Shown one piece after another: positions 43,624 through 52,245 of a DNA stretch of 64,000 nt. The notes below the pieces were generated by a model that did no database searches, was not told the origin of the DNA, and saw only the letters and a list, made by a program, of their open reading frames with translations. Origin of the DNA: an uncultured Sutterella sp. (lineage in GTDB: Bacteria; Pseudomonadota; Gammaproteobacteria; Burkholderiales; Burkholderiaceae_F); the NCBI GenBank assembly GCA_900544255.1, contig UQUM01000001.1, positions 53,546 through 117,545 on the forward strand. The letters run 5' to 3'. Made by a program: the position numbers and the translations under genes. How positions within the stretch are numbered: the stretch's first letter is position 1; each line of letters starts with the position of its first letter.

Positions 43624-44907
43624 ATGTTTGATTTGAAAGACCTGCCCCCCGTCAAGGCGGAGGTAACGACGGTTGCGGATAAGCTCAAAGCGGATCCGCG
43701 TATCGTGAAGTGCCTCGAAGACTTGAAGCGCGACGAAGCGAAGACCGTTGCCGACCAGATTGCCATCACCGAAGTTGAAGCGCCTCCGTTCCATGAAAAG
43801 ACCCGCGGCGAAGACTTGATGCGCCGCTTTAAGGAACTGGGCCTCACCGACGTCACGATGGACAGCGAAGGCAACGTCATTGCCGTGCGTCCGGGGACGT
43901 TGAAGGGCGAAGGGCCGCATCTCGTGTTGGCTGCACACCAGGACACGGTGTTCCCGGCCGGTACCGACGTGAGAGTTCGCAATGAAAACGGCATTCTCCA
44001 TGCGCCTGGCATCAGCGACGATGCCCGCGGGCTTGCGGTGAATCTGCAGGTGCTGCGTACTCTGCAGGAAGAAAAGATTGAAACCGTGGGCGACATCTAT
44101 TTCGTCTGCACGGTGGGTGAAGAAGGCAACGGTGACCTCCGCGGTTCGAAGTACCTCTTCCACAAATCGGGTCTTGCGATCGACGGCTTTATTTCCGTGG
44201 ACGGCGTGGACGTGGGTCGGCTTCTTTACGCGGCCACCGGTTCTAAGCGCTACCGCGTGCATTTTGATGGTCCCGGCGGACACTCCTGGAAGGCGTTCGG
44301 TACGCCTTCGGCCATTCATGCCATGGGGCGCGCCATCGCGAAGATTGCGGACGTTCAAACCTGCTCCGATCCCCGCACGACCTTTACCTGCGGTACGGTG
44401 GCGGGCGGCACGACGGTGAATTCCATCGCGGCGCACTGCGAAATGGAACTCGACATGCGCAGCGCCGGCGCTCAGGAATTGGTGGATCTTGAAAAGCAGA
44501 TTCTCCCCCTGATCGAAGCGGCCTGTGAAGAAGAAAACAAGCGCTGGGGTGCGACGGGTGATAATGCGGTGAAGCTTATGCTCGAACCCATCGGCCACCG
44601 TCCCGGCGGCCAGCAATCGCACGACGTCTCCGTGTTGCAGGCGGCCCGCGCTTCTATGAAGGAACTCGGAATCGAACTGAAGGGCTATGACGCAGCGTCG
44701 ACCGACCACAACATCGCGGTGAACTGCAGTATTCCTGCCACTACGTTGGGCGGCGGCGGAGCCGAAGGCTTTAACCACAACGTGAAGGAATGGTACGATC
44801 CGAAGGACAGCTACTTGGGCTCTCAGCTGGCGTTCCTCACGACGGTGCTGCTCGTCGGCGTTGACGGCGTGACGGAACCGTTGCTCGAAAAGCGGCCGCG
44901 CAAGTAA
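43624..44907 (+). CDS. M20-family peptidase (tripeptide-aminopeptidase-like)
   Basis: A 427-residue M20 enzyme. Metal-site motifs: LAAHQDTVFP (His, Asp), GISDDARG (bridging Asp), CTVGEEGNGDLRG (catalytic and metal Glu), with GGHSW in the dimerisation lid and a late STDHN...GGGAEGFNHN. The arrangement resembles PepT-like and related M20 peptidases. GGAGAA lies about eight bases before the ATG. No signal peptide. Confidence 0.88.
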   Translation: MFDLKDLPPVKAEVTTVADKLKADPRIVKCLEDLKRDEAKTVADQIAITEVEAPPFHEKTRGEDLMRRFKELGLTDVTMDSEGNVIAVRPGTLKGEGPHLVLAAHQDTVFPAGTDVRVRNENGILHAPGISDDARGLAVNLQVLRTLQEEKIETVGDIYFVCTVGEEGNGDLRGSKYLFHKSGLAIDGFISVDGVDVGRLLYAATGSKRYRVHFDGPGGHSWKAFGTPSAIHAMGRAIAKIADVQTCSDPRTTFTCGTVAGGTTVNSIAAHCEMELDMRSAGAQELVDLEKQILPLIEAACEEENKRWGATGDNAVKLMLEPIGHRPGGQQSHDVSVLQAARASMKELGIELKGYDAASTDHNIAVNCSIPATTLGGGGAEGFNHNVKEWYDPKDSYLGSQLAFLTTVLLVGVDGVTEPLLEKRPRK

Positions 44908-44936
44908 CTCGGGTTACGGAAAACGGTGTTTAAAGC

Positions 44937-44970
44937 GTCGCCCCCGGTGTTTTGGTATCGGGGGCGACGT
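44937..44970 (+). terminator. Strong GC hairpin after the M20 peptidase gene
   Basis: Perfect 10-bp stem GTCGCCCCCG / CGGGGGCGAC with a 12-base loop, 30 bp after the stop. There is no T-run after it, so it may act as a 3' stabiliser rather than a terminator. Confidence 0.6.
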
Positions 44971-45023
44971 GCATCTGGAGACTGAAAAGGGACAGAGAAA
45001 ACTTTGATTTTTTGCATCGTAAT

Positions 45024-45046
45024 CCAAAAAAGTTAAGCTTTTTTGG
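45024..45046. terminator. AT-rich perfect inverted repeat
   Basis: Arms CCAAAAAAG / CTTTTTTGG with a TTAAG loop. It could be a bidirectional terminator downstream of the M20 peptidase gene. Confidence 0.5.
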
Positions 45047-45347
45047 GAACATACTGCAGAAATGTCAAACTTTTTCGTCTACCCATTGATTTTTCGTCAC
45101 GCCGGATTTTGGGTCTCCATTACGGTGTAACAAGTCTTTCCCGAGAAAGCGGTACCGTGGAGGTGAACCGTTTTGCGGCCGACGTTTATGAAGTCTTTTG
45201 ACAGAGTGCTCAGATCGCCGTCATTTGGTCAACGAGCGGAAGAGGTTCATTGAGGTTGTGAGAAAGCATCTATCTTCCGCTTTTTTGCGGTCAGCGTACC
45301 TTCCTTCGGCGCTTTCCTCCCCCGCCCAGGGTGGGTTCGTTTTAGTG

Positions 45348-45440
45348 TCATTTGTCCCGGTTAATGACATTCCAACCCGTATCGTTGAGCTTGCGGCCCA
45401 TCCACACACGGGCTCGTTCTTCCGGTTTGAGGTTGGTCAT
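45348..45440 (-). pseudogene. Vestigial 5' end of a type I restriction subunit gene (hsdR-like)
   Basis: A 30-codon frame beginning ATG and ending TGA encodes MTNLKPEERARVW...LNDTGWNVINRD, which closely follows the start of many HsdR proteins (xLxPEExARxxIDxxLxxAGWxVxDRxx). HsdR proteins are about 1000 residues, so this is a remnant, cut right where the nuclease domain should begin. There is no good ribosome site, and no other hsd part is visible on either strand. The rest of the 590-bp gap shows no other recognisable product. Confidence 0.55.
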
Positions 45441-45500
45441 AAGTGAGTGTTATGAAAGGCGACAACGAATGCTGTTGAAACGATTTGTTTCTACAGGGGG

Positions 45501-46436
45501 TTATGGGTTTAATGCCCAATAAGCGCCGTTTTTCTTTTTTACTAACTGAGCGGTTGTAGATTTCGGATCCGACAGCGAAAGCGACAGCGGCGGTTTGCCC
45601 TGAGGATCGTAGTAGTTAACCTCCATTTTGTACTGTGTCGCCGGAATCGGTCGATTATTGTTGTCTTCAATGACGTCGGATTTATTCGCGATAGTAACAA
45701 CGATCGTTCCGGAACAACTGACGCCTTTGCAACTGTCGCTCCAGTTTTTTTTGTTGAGTCGCCAAATGATCTGACTGGTATCTATACCCCCGGTTTTGAG
45801 GGCGTCGGTGACTGTAGCAGCCATTGAATTTTTATTGACAGCGGCTTCGGAATCAATTTCTGCCGACATACTGTTGGAACTGAAAAAACGTGATAAATCG
45901 GTACTGCTGCCGTATTGCGGGTTAGACCACTCCTGACCTTCCGGCAAAGAGAAATTGTCCCTTAGCCACTCCGCGAACTTGGCGGAATGCTCTTTAGTGA
46001 TGACCGTGTCGTTGTCGGCACTCCCGTCCGGCGTTTTCGGAGCATGCACGGCACAATAGACGTGATACTCATAATTTCCGTCGGAAGTTTTGACAGCGGC
46101 AGCGGAAAACTTGCCGCCGCTGGGACAAAGATTCTGCTGTTTGTCGGAAAAATCCTCCTCGAGCACTTTTTGGGCGGACTTAGTGGCGTTTTCCTCAGAA
46201 GAGTCATCAAACAGTTGTGAATCGTCAGCCATTTTGGCGGCAGACATCTGCATATGAATGGCTGACAGGACAACACCTCGGTTGTGTTGACAAGCTTTGG
46301 CTTGGGCTTCTTCCTGAAGATCAAAATATTTCGGAACGGCAACGGCTGACAGGATGCCCAACAAGACGAGCACCATAACGATTTCGATCAATGTGAAACC
46401 GAAAGCCTTGCTACGCATTTCGGTGAACTGATCCAT
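45501..46436 (-). CDS. Type IV pilin/type II pseudopilin-like protein
   Basis: A 311-residue protein with a class III prepilin signal: short basic leader, then GFTLIEIVMVLVLLGILSAVAVPKYF, with cleavage by PilD expected before Phe and Glu at position 5. The remainder is a Ser/Asn/Asp-rich soluble domain with several Cys (about residues 80, 110, 130, and CKGVSC near 245). It is much larger than a major pilin and lies with no other pilus gene. Base composition is clearly more AT-rich than its neighbours, suggesting transfer or fast divergence. AAGGAAAA lies seven bases before the ATG. Confidence 0.85.
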   Translation of the reverse strand: MDQFTEMRSKAFGFTLIEIVMVLVLLGILSAVAVPKYFDLQEEAQAKACQHNRGVVLSAIHMQMSAAKMADDSQLFDDSSEENATKSAQKVLEEDFSDKQQNLCPSGGKFSAAAVKTSDGNYEYHVYCAVHAPKTPDGSADNDTVITKEHSAKFAEWLRDNFSLPEGQEWSNPQYGSSTDLSRFFSSNSMSAEIDSEAAVNKNSMAATVTDALKTGGIDTSQIIWRLNKKNWSDSCKGVSCSGTIVVTIANKSDVIEDNNNRPIPATQYKMEVNYYDPQGKPPLSLSLSDPKSTTAQLVKKKNGAYWALNP

Positions 46437-46494
46437 ACGGTTTTCCTTTGAATAAATATAAGAGACGTACAAAGACTATACACGTAATGAGAGC

Positions 46495-47388
46495 TTACGT
46501 TTTTGGAGCCGTATCGGTAGTTTGCCGTGTTTCCTGCCGTTTCACGTTGACGGTAGCCACACACCCGGCGGCGATGATGAGCGCCATCCCGAGCGTCATT
46601 ACCCAAGTGATGTTGTCCCCGAAGAAGAGCCAGCTGAAAAGCGCGGAGAAAGGAATCGCCGAAAAGCCGAGGCAGGACGAGAGAAGCATATTCCCCGAGG
46701 CGTAGGCGCGGGTTGTACAGAGTTGCGCCAGTGTCGCAGTGACGGCGATCCCTAAAAGGTAGGCGCCGGATTCCCAGCTGATGGAATGCAGTCCTCCGGT
46801 GAGGAGCGTACCGATGAGCCCCGCGACGGTGCCGAAGAGAGTGAAATAGAAAACGATGCGCCAGGAGGGTTCCTTCATGTCGCCCAGTTCTTTAATCTGC
46901 CAGTAGATGACGAGATCAATGAAGCCGATGGAAAGGCATAACAGGCTCGGCATCAGGGCGTCGCTCGCAAAAGAAGGCTGCAGCGTAATGACGACCCCGG
47001 CAAAACCTCCGACGATCGCAAGGCACAGTGTCCAGGGGATCGCCCGGTGGCGCAGCAGAGCGAGAAGAATGAAGTTCGCCGCCATAAATAGGGGCGTTGT
47101 GTAGGTGAGGGTGACGTTGGTGCTCAACGGCATCAACCCCAGCGTAAAGAACCATACGAGAATCGAAAGCGTTCCCAATCCCGAGCGTTTCACGTGTCCC
47201 CAAAAGTATTGCGTTCGGAGGGTGTAGTGATGGCTGAAGACGAAAAAGCCGATCGAAAGAACGCCGAAAAGCGATCGGTAAAACACCAGTTCAAAGGTGC
47301 CGAAATGTCCTGCGCAGAGCTTCACGAACGCTGCCATAAGAGAAAAAAGGGCGGAGGCCGCGAGGGACCACAGTGACTGCTTGAGCAT
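46495..47388 (-). CDS. EamA/DMT-family transporter
   Basis: A 297-residue protein with ten hydrophobic segments and two EamA repeats (about 5-140 and 150-285). Features such as VFYRSLFGVLSIG, NVTLTYTTPLFMAANFILLALL and AQLCTTRAYASGNMLLSS are typical of drug/metabolite exporters. Substrate unknown. It is followed by the prepilin gene on the same strand. Confidence 0.87.
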   Translation of the reverse strand: MLKQSLWSLAASALFSLMAAFVKLCAGHFGTFELVFYRSLFGVLSIGFFVFSHHYTLRTQYFWGHVKRSGLGTLSILVWFFTLGLMPLSTNVTLTYTTPLFMAANFILLALLRHRAIPWTLCLAIVGGFAGVVITLQPSFASDALMPSLLCLSIGFIDLVIYWQIKELGDMKEPSWRIVFYFTLFGTVAGLIGTLLTGGLHSISWESGAYLLGIAVTATLAQLCTTRAYASGNMLLSSCLGFSAIPFSALFSWLFFGDNITWVMTLGMALIIAAGCVATVNVKRQETRQTTDTAPKT

Positions 47389-47404
47389 GGTGTATGTTGA
47401 TGGA

Positions 47405-47441
47405 AAGAAACCCGCGGCGGGAAGTCCTCACGCGGGTTTCT
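47405..47441 (-). terminator. Intrinsic terminator of the uracil permease gene
   Basis: Stem GAAACCCGC / GCGGGTTTC; on the minus strand followed by TTTCC, just after the permease stop. Confidence 0.75.
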
Positions 47442-47462
47442 GGTTAACTCAATGGAGAACGA

Positions 47463-48734
47463 TTATCGGGATCGATTCATCAGAGCGTTCAGAATGATCG
47501 CGCCGAAGGTTGCAGTACCGATGCCGCCGAAGGTGAAGCCGAAGAGGTTGAGGGCAAAGTCTCCGCCCCCGAGAATGAGCGTCACGGCGGCCACGATGAG
47601 GTTCTTGTTGTCACCGAAATCGACTTGGTTCACTACCCAGATACGGGCGCCGGCGATGGCGATCAGACCGAACACGACGATCGACGTGCCGCCCAGGATG
47701 GGCTGCGGAATCGTATGAATCACGGCACCGAATTTGGGCGAGAAGCCGAGGAGGATTGCAAAGCAGGCGGCGATCACGAAAAGAAGCGTGGAGTAGACGC
47801 GGTTCGCGGCCATCACGCCGATGTTTTCACCGTAGGTCGTCACGCCGGTACCGCCTACGGAACCCGCGACGATCGTCGCGATACCGTCACCCAGGAAGGC
47901 GCGGCCCATGTAGGGGTCAAGGTTGCGGCCCGTCATAGCGGTGACGGCTTTGACGTGGCCCAAGTTTTCCGCAATGAGAATGATCACCACCGGCACGATG
48001 AGGAAGATCGCATCGAGGTTGAATTCGGGTGAACGGAATTTCGGAATGCCGATCCAGTCGGCGTTGGCGATTACTGAGAAGTCGATGGGTTTACCGAACC
48101 CGAGGCCGTTGGCGAGCACCATGTAGATGAAGTAGGCGAGGATGAGACCAGCGAGAATCAGCAGTTTCTGCAGCAGGCCGCGCGTGTAAACCGCGACGCC
48201 CCCGACGCAGAGTACGGTCACCAAGGCCATCCAATGGTCAAAGTCCGTGACGCCGCAGCTTTTCACGGCCGTCGGAGCGAGATTCAAACCGATGACGGCG
48301 ACGACGGCGCCCGTGACGACGGGGGGCATCAGTTTTTCAATCCACTGCACGCCCGTCCACATGACGATGAGGCCCACCAGAGCGTAGACGACGCCGCAGG
48401 CAATGATGCCCCCGAGGGCAACCCCGATATTGGGATTGACGCCGCCTCCGGTGTAACCCGTTGCGGCGATGACGACGCCGATGAAGGCAAAGGAAGACCC
48501 CAAGTAGCTCGGAATGTGACCGCCCACGATTAGAAAGAAGATGAGGGTGCCGATACCGCTCATCAGGACGGCAACGTTCGGGTCAAAGCCCATCAGGAGC
48601 GGTGCGAGAATCGTGGAACCGAACATGGCGACGACGTGTTGGACGCCGAGCGCTGCCATCTGACCTGCGGGAAGCCGTTCATCCGGCCCGATGATGCCGT
48701 CCGTTTTCAGACGCCACTGAGGAAAATAACCCAT
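47463..48734 (-). CDS. uraA: Uracil/pyrimidine permease, NCS2 family
   Basis: A 423-residue NCS2 permease with about 14 membrane segments. QHVVAMFGSTILAPLLMGFDP near the start and the signature region around GGTGVTTYGENIGVMAANRVYS are those of UraA-type symporters (the conserved Glu in TM10 lies in AENLGHV). It should take up uracil or a related pyrimidine with protons; pyrimidine rather than xanthine is inferred from the UraA-like motifs. The ATG at 48734 has GGAG seven bases upstream. Confidence 0.9.
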   Translation of the reverse strand: MGYFPQWRLKTDGIIGPDERLPAGQMAALGVQHVVAMFGSTILAPLLMGFDPNVAVLMSGIGTLIFFLIVGGHIPSYLGSSFAFIGVVIAATGYTGGGVNPNIGVALGGIIACGVVYALVGLIVMWTGVQWIEKLMPPVVTGAVVAVIGLNLAPTAVKSCGVTDFDHWMALVTVLCVGGVAVYTRGLLQKLLILAGLILAYFIYMVLANGLGFGKPIDFSVIANADWIGIPKFRSPEFNLDAIFLIVPVVIILIAENLGHVKAVTAMTGRNLDPYMGRAFLGDGIATIVAGSVGGTGVTTYGENIGVMAANRVYSTLLFVIAACFAILLGFSPKFGAVIHTIPQPILGGTSIVVFGLIAIAGARIWVVNQVDFGDNKNLIVAAVTLILGGGDFALNLFGFTFGGIGTATFGAIILNALMNRSR

Positions 48735-49011
48735 AACAATCTCCAAATTTTCTTTGCCGACTCAACGAAAAAATTTCGTGCTGCACCTGCAAACACGGCG
48801 CAAACGGCCGAGATTCTATTGAGGTTTTTGATTTTTCGCTTGTTTTCTTGTCGGTTGGAAGTCAAAAATGTGGGAAAATACGCACCTTTCTTTATGAATC
48901 GGGCGAAACGACAAAGTGATCGTCGCCGATTCCGATGCCCCGATTTTTAATTGTGTCTCCGGCCCTTTGAAGCGGCGCCGGGGAAGTTGTTAACGGAAAA
49001 CTCATTTATCC
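48735..49011. promoter_or_regulatory. Divergent region between uraA and prfC
   Basis: About 280 bp with no gene. It has two AT-rich patches (48820-48900) and a G/C hairpin-like stretch (48960-48985). It must hold promoters for both genes, but no clear operator was seen. Confidence 0.45.
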
Positions 49012-50610
49012 ATGTCCAAACAGGCGATTCTCCGCGAAGTCAAACGCCGCCGTACGTTTGCCATTATTTCTCACCCTGACGCCGGTAAAACGACGTTGAC
49101 TGAAAAACTCCTTTTGTTCGGGGGCGCCATTCAGATGGCGGGCGCCGTGAAGGGGCGTAAAGCGAGCCGTCACGCGACGAGTGACTGGATGGAAGTTGAA
49201 AAGCAGCGCGGTATCTCGGTGACGAGCTCGGTGATGCAGTTCGAATACCAGGATCACATCATCAACCTCTTGGATACCCCGGGGCACGAAGACTTCTCCG
49301 AAGATACGTACCGCGTGCTGACGGCGGTGGACGCCGCTGTGATGGTGATCGATGCCGCCAAGGGTGTGGAAGCTCAGACGATCAAACTTTTGAACGTCTG
49401 CCGCATGAGAAACACCCCCATCATCACCTTCATCAACAAACTCGACCGTGAAGTGCGGGATCCGCTCGATCTTTTGGGTGAAATCGAAGACGTGCTCCAT
49501 CTGCAGTGCGTGCCAATTACGTGGCCGATCGGGATGGGGAAGACGTTCCGCGGCGTGTATTCGCTCTTACACAACCGTCTGCACCGCTTCTCCGCAGGTA
49601 CGGAAAAGATTGACCGCAACGGCGAAGTGATCGAAGGACTCGACAATCCGCGTTTAGACGAACTCTTCCCGATGGAAATCGGCCCGGTGCGCGAAGCGAT
49701 CGAGCTCGTCCAAGGTGCAAGCGAACCCTTTAATCTCGAGAAATTCCTCGCGGGTCAGCAGAGTCCCGTCTTCTTCGGTTCCGGTGTGAATAATTTCGGT
49801 GTGGAAGACGTACTGCAGGCGCTCGTGAATTGGGCGCCCGAGCCCCAGCCCCGCGACGGCGGTGTGCGCACCGTGGAACCCACGGAAGAACCGTTTACGG
49901 GGTTCGTCTTTAAGATTCAGGCCAACATGGATCCGCGCCACCGCGACCGTATCGCTTTTTTCCGCGTGTGTTCCGGTTGCTACACCCCCGGTATGAAGGT
50001 GCAGCACCTGCGCGAAGGCCGCGAAATGAAGATTGCGAACGCCCTTACCTTTATGGCGAACGAACGCGTGCACATGGATTCGGCGTACGCGGGCGACATC
50101 ATCGGTATTTACAACCACGGACAGCTTCACATCGGTGACACGCTGACTGAAGGCGAAAAGCTGGGATTCACCGGTATTCCGTACTTTGCCCCCGAACTCT
50201 TCCGCTCGGCCCGTGCCCGCGATCCCTTAAAGGGGAAGCAATTGCACCAGGGGTTGAAGGAACTCGGTGAAGAAGGTGCCATTCAGGTCTTTGAAGGCGA
50301 ATTCGGCAACCTGATGCTGGGCGCCGTGGGTCAGCTGCAGTTTGAAATCGTGGCGCAGCGTCTCGCGACCGAATACAAGGTCGACGCAATTTATGAGCCG
50401 ACCGATGTGTCCACGGCCCGTTGGCTGGTGTTCCCGGACGACGTGACGAAGAAGAACTTCATGAACGAACAGTCCAACCGCCTGGCGCACGACTGCGAAG
50501 GCAACATCTGCTACATGGCGACGTCCATTTACAACCTGCAGACGACGATGAAACATTGGCCCGACGTGAAGTTCCTCACGACGCGCGAACAAGGTCAGAA
50601 GTTTGAGTAA
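49012..50610 (+). CDS. prfC: Peptide chain release factor 3
   Basis: A 532-residue translational GTPase that recycles RF1/RF2 from the ribosome. G1 is ISHPDAGKTT, G2 region QRGISVTSS, G3 DTPGHEDF and G4 INKLDREVRDP, all as in RF3. Domains II and III follow (VFKIQANMDPRHRDRIAF; QVFEGEFGNLMLGAVGQLQFE). Complete length. Confidence 0.97.
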   Translation: MSKQAILREVKRRRTFAIISHPDAGKTTLTEKLLLFGGAIQMAGAVKGRKASRHATSDWMEVEKQRGISVTSSVMQFEYQDHIINLLDTPGHEDFSEDTYRVLTAVDAAVMVIDAAKGVEAQTIKLLNVCRMRNTPIITFINKLDREVRDPLDLLGEIEDVLHLQCVPITWPIGMGKTFRGVYSLLHNRLHRFSAGTEKIDRNGEVIEGLDNPRLDELFPMEIGPVREAIELVQGASEPFNLEKFLAGQQSPVFFGSGVNNFGVEDVLQALVNWAPEPQPRDGGVRTVEPTEEPFTGFVFKIQANMDPRHRDRIAFFRVCSGCYTPGMKVQHLREGREMKIANALTFMANERVHMDSAYAGDIIGIYNHGQLHIGDTLTEGEKLGFTGIPYFAPELFRSARARDPLKGKQLHQGLKELGEEGAIQVFEGEFGNLMLGAVGQLQFEIVAQRLATEYKVDAIYEPTDVSTARWLVFPDDVTKKNFMNEQSNRLAHDCEGNICYMATSIYNLQTTMKHWPDVKFLTTREQGQKFE

Positions 50611-50620
50611 GGGTATGGCG

Positions 50621-51115
50621 ATGACGGAAAAACTCGTGTTCCGCCGGGCGGACGCAACGGACTTGGATCTCATTACGTCGATTGAAGCGACGTGCTTTCC
50701 GGCGGCGGAAGCGGCAACCCGCGATCAGTTTGCTGAGCGCCTCGCGGCGTACGGGGATCACTTCTGGATTCTCGAAGCCGACGGCAAGGCCGTGGGTTTT
50801 ATTGATGGTATGGTGACGAATCAGGAAACGATCAGCGACGATTTGTTTGCGGATGCGTCGAAACACAACCCGACGGGGGATTGGGCTGCGGTTTTCGGAC
50901 TCAATGTGCTTCCTGGTTCCCGTCGTCGCGGCTACGCCGCCAAGCTCGTCGAAAAGTTTATTGCGGAAGCGAAGAACGAAGGGCGTCGAGGCTGCATTCT
51001 GACGTGCAAAGAGCATCTGCTGCATTACTACGCCCGTTTCGGCTTTGTGAACACCGGAGTTTCGGCTTCGGTTCACGGCGGTGCGACGTGGTACGACATG
51101 CGTTTGGTTTTCTGA
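50621..51115 (+). CDS. GNAT-family N-acetyltransferase
   Basis: A 164-residue acetyltransferase. The acetyl-CoA loop is LPGSRRRGYAAKLV (about 104-117); FRRADATDLDLITSIEATCFP begins the fold and HYYARFGFVNTG is the C-terminal part. Resembles arylalkylamine-type GNATs. The ATG at 50621 has AAGGG seven bases before; an ATG at 50615 would be too close. Substrate unknown. Confidence 0.87.
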   Translation: MTEKLVFRRADATDLDLITSIEATCFPAAEAATRDQFAERLAAYGDHFWILEADGKAVGFIDGMVTNQETISDDLFADASKHNPTGDWAAVFGLNVLPGSRRRGYAAKLVEKFIAEAKNEGRRGCILTCKEHLLHYYARFGFVNTGVSASVHGGATWYDMRLVF

Positions 51116-51123
51116 GGTGAAGT

Positions 51124-51801
51124 ATGACGGTTCGTGCCGTTCTTTTTGATCTTGACGGAACGCTCGTGGATTCCGTGCCGGCGCTGACGGCGGGATTAAA
51201 CGACGTGCTGGCGACTTATGGTTCGACGCCGATGACCGAAAAAGCGGTGGCGGATCTCGTGGGCAAAGGCGTTCGGAAACTGATTGAAGACGTTTTTGCC
51301 GTGAAGCAGCTGCAGACGGACGACAAAACGATCGACGAAGCCTGTGCACTTTACGTCGCGCGTAACGTCGCACGCGGCAATCACGATGCAAAGTTCTTCC
51401 CAGGGGCGTTGGATGCCGTGGCCGCGCTGCGCCGGACGGGCGTAAAAACCGTACTTGTTACCAACAAGTCCCGTGCGATGGTGGAAACCTTCGTGCGGGA
51501 TGCGGGGCTCGGTAACTACTTTGATGCCGTTGTGGCCGGGGATGATACGCCGCATCCGAAGCCCGCGGGCGACATGCTCCTTTTGGGGGCAAAAAAGGTG
51601 GGCGTGTCGATTGCGGACTGCGTGATGTTGGGCGATTCCCGTAACGACGCCGAAGCCGGACGCAATGCCGGGGTTGCCGTACGCCTGGTGAAGACTGGGT
51701 ACAACGAAGGTGTCCCCATTGAAATCTGGGGGCCCGAAAATGGGTTTGACGCGGTGTACGAGGACGTCCCTGCGGCGCTCAAAGATCTGACGGTTGTGTA
51801 G
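51124..51801 (+). CDS. gph: Phosphoglycolate phosphatase-like HAD hydrolase
   Basis: A 225-residue HAD phosphatase. Motif I is FDLDGTLVDSVPALTAGL, motif II VLVTNKSRAM, and motif III/IV PHPKPAGDML with MLGDSRNDAEAGRNAG. The cap arrangement fits Gph, which clears 2-phosphoglycolate from DNA repair, but other HAD substrates are possible. GAGGTGA precedes the ATG, 8 bp after the GNAT gene. Confidence 0.88.
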   Translation: MTVRAVLFDLDGTLVDSVPALTAGLNDVLATYGSTPMTEKAVADLVGKGVRKLIEDVFAVKQLQTDDKTIDEACALYVARNVARGNHDAKFFPGALDAVAALRRTGVKTVLVTNKSRAMVETFVRDAGLGNYFDAVVAGDDTPHPKPAGDMLLLGAKKVGVSIADCVMLGDSRNDAEAGRNAGVAVRLVKTGYNEGVPIEIWGPENGFDAVYEDVPAALKDLTVV

Positions 51802-51832
51802 TTCTACTTCTGGACTATTCGGAAACAGACAG

Positions 51833-51877
51833 CCCTGTCGAGGCGGTGGAAACATCGGCATCGGCAGGGATTTTTTT
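51833..51877 (+). terminator. Intrinsic terminator after gph
   Basis: Arms CCCTGTCGA (51833-51841) and TCGGCAGGG (51861-51869), with one G-T pair, followed by ATTTTTTT. Confidence 0.75.
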
Positions 51878-52245
51878 GCACACGGCGATTTTCGAAAAAA
51901 CAAACCAATCCGCTTGGCCCTTGAGGCAGGCTTTGCGAGGGATTCGGTGTTGCGCAGTGTTCCGCCGGGTCGCTCGCCCGCTGTTGCGGGATGGGTTGAG
52001 AACCAAAAACTGCCAAAAGTTAACGCCCGCGAGACTCGTGATCAAGCGGACGTTGGGAGGATTGCGATGGCGCTTCCAAACACACATCGCGTACCTGTCT
52101 TTTACTCGATCGTCCGGATTGAGAACCCGTCGAGTACGAAAGGCGGTAGCTCTTAATCGCTGAGAACAAGACGTCCCGATGATGCAGGAAACTCGGGAGA
52201 GCCGGTGAGGTTGTATCGCTAGTACTTGCTGTCCTTGAAGGCTGT
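51878..52245. other. Unexplained 370-bp intergenic stretch between gph and hydF
   Basis: No recognisable gene product on either strand. A small open frame at 52067-52156 (plus) has GGGAGG seven bases before its ATG and encodes 29 residues (MALPNTHRVPVFYSIVRIEN...). A minus-strand frame runs open from hydF's 3' end through the whole stretch to 51815. A short CCCGC-TGTT-GCGGG hairpin lies near 51980. It could be a small-peptide gene, a non-coding RNA or a decayed repeat; I cannot decide. Confidence 0.35.

Noticed and set aside
42844..44778. A 644-codon open frame on the minus strand across tex and the M20 peptidase gene
   Set aside because: It is antisense to two well-supported genes; the product is His/Arg-rich with no family features, as expected from high GC and regular codon use.
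45221..45446. Other open frames (both strands) in the gap around the hsdR relic
   Set aside because: They do not match any known family and do not continue the HsdR sequence in another frame.
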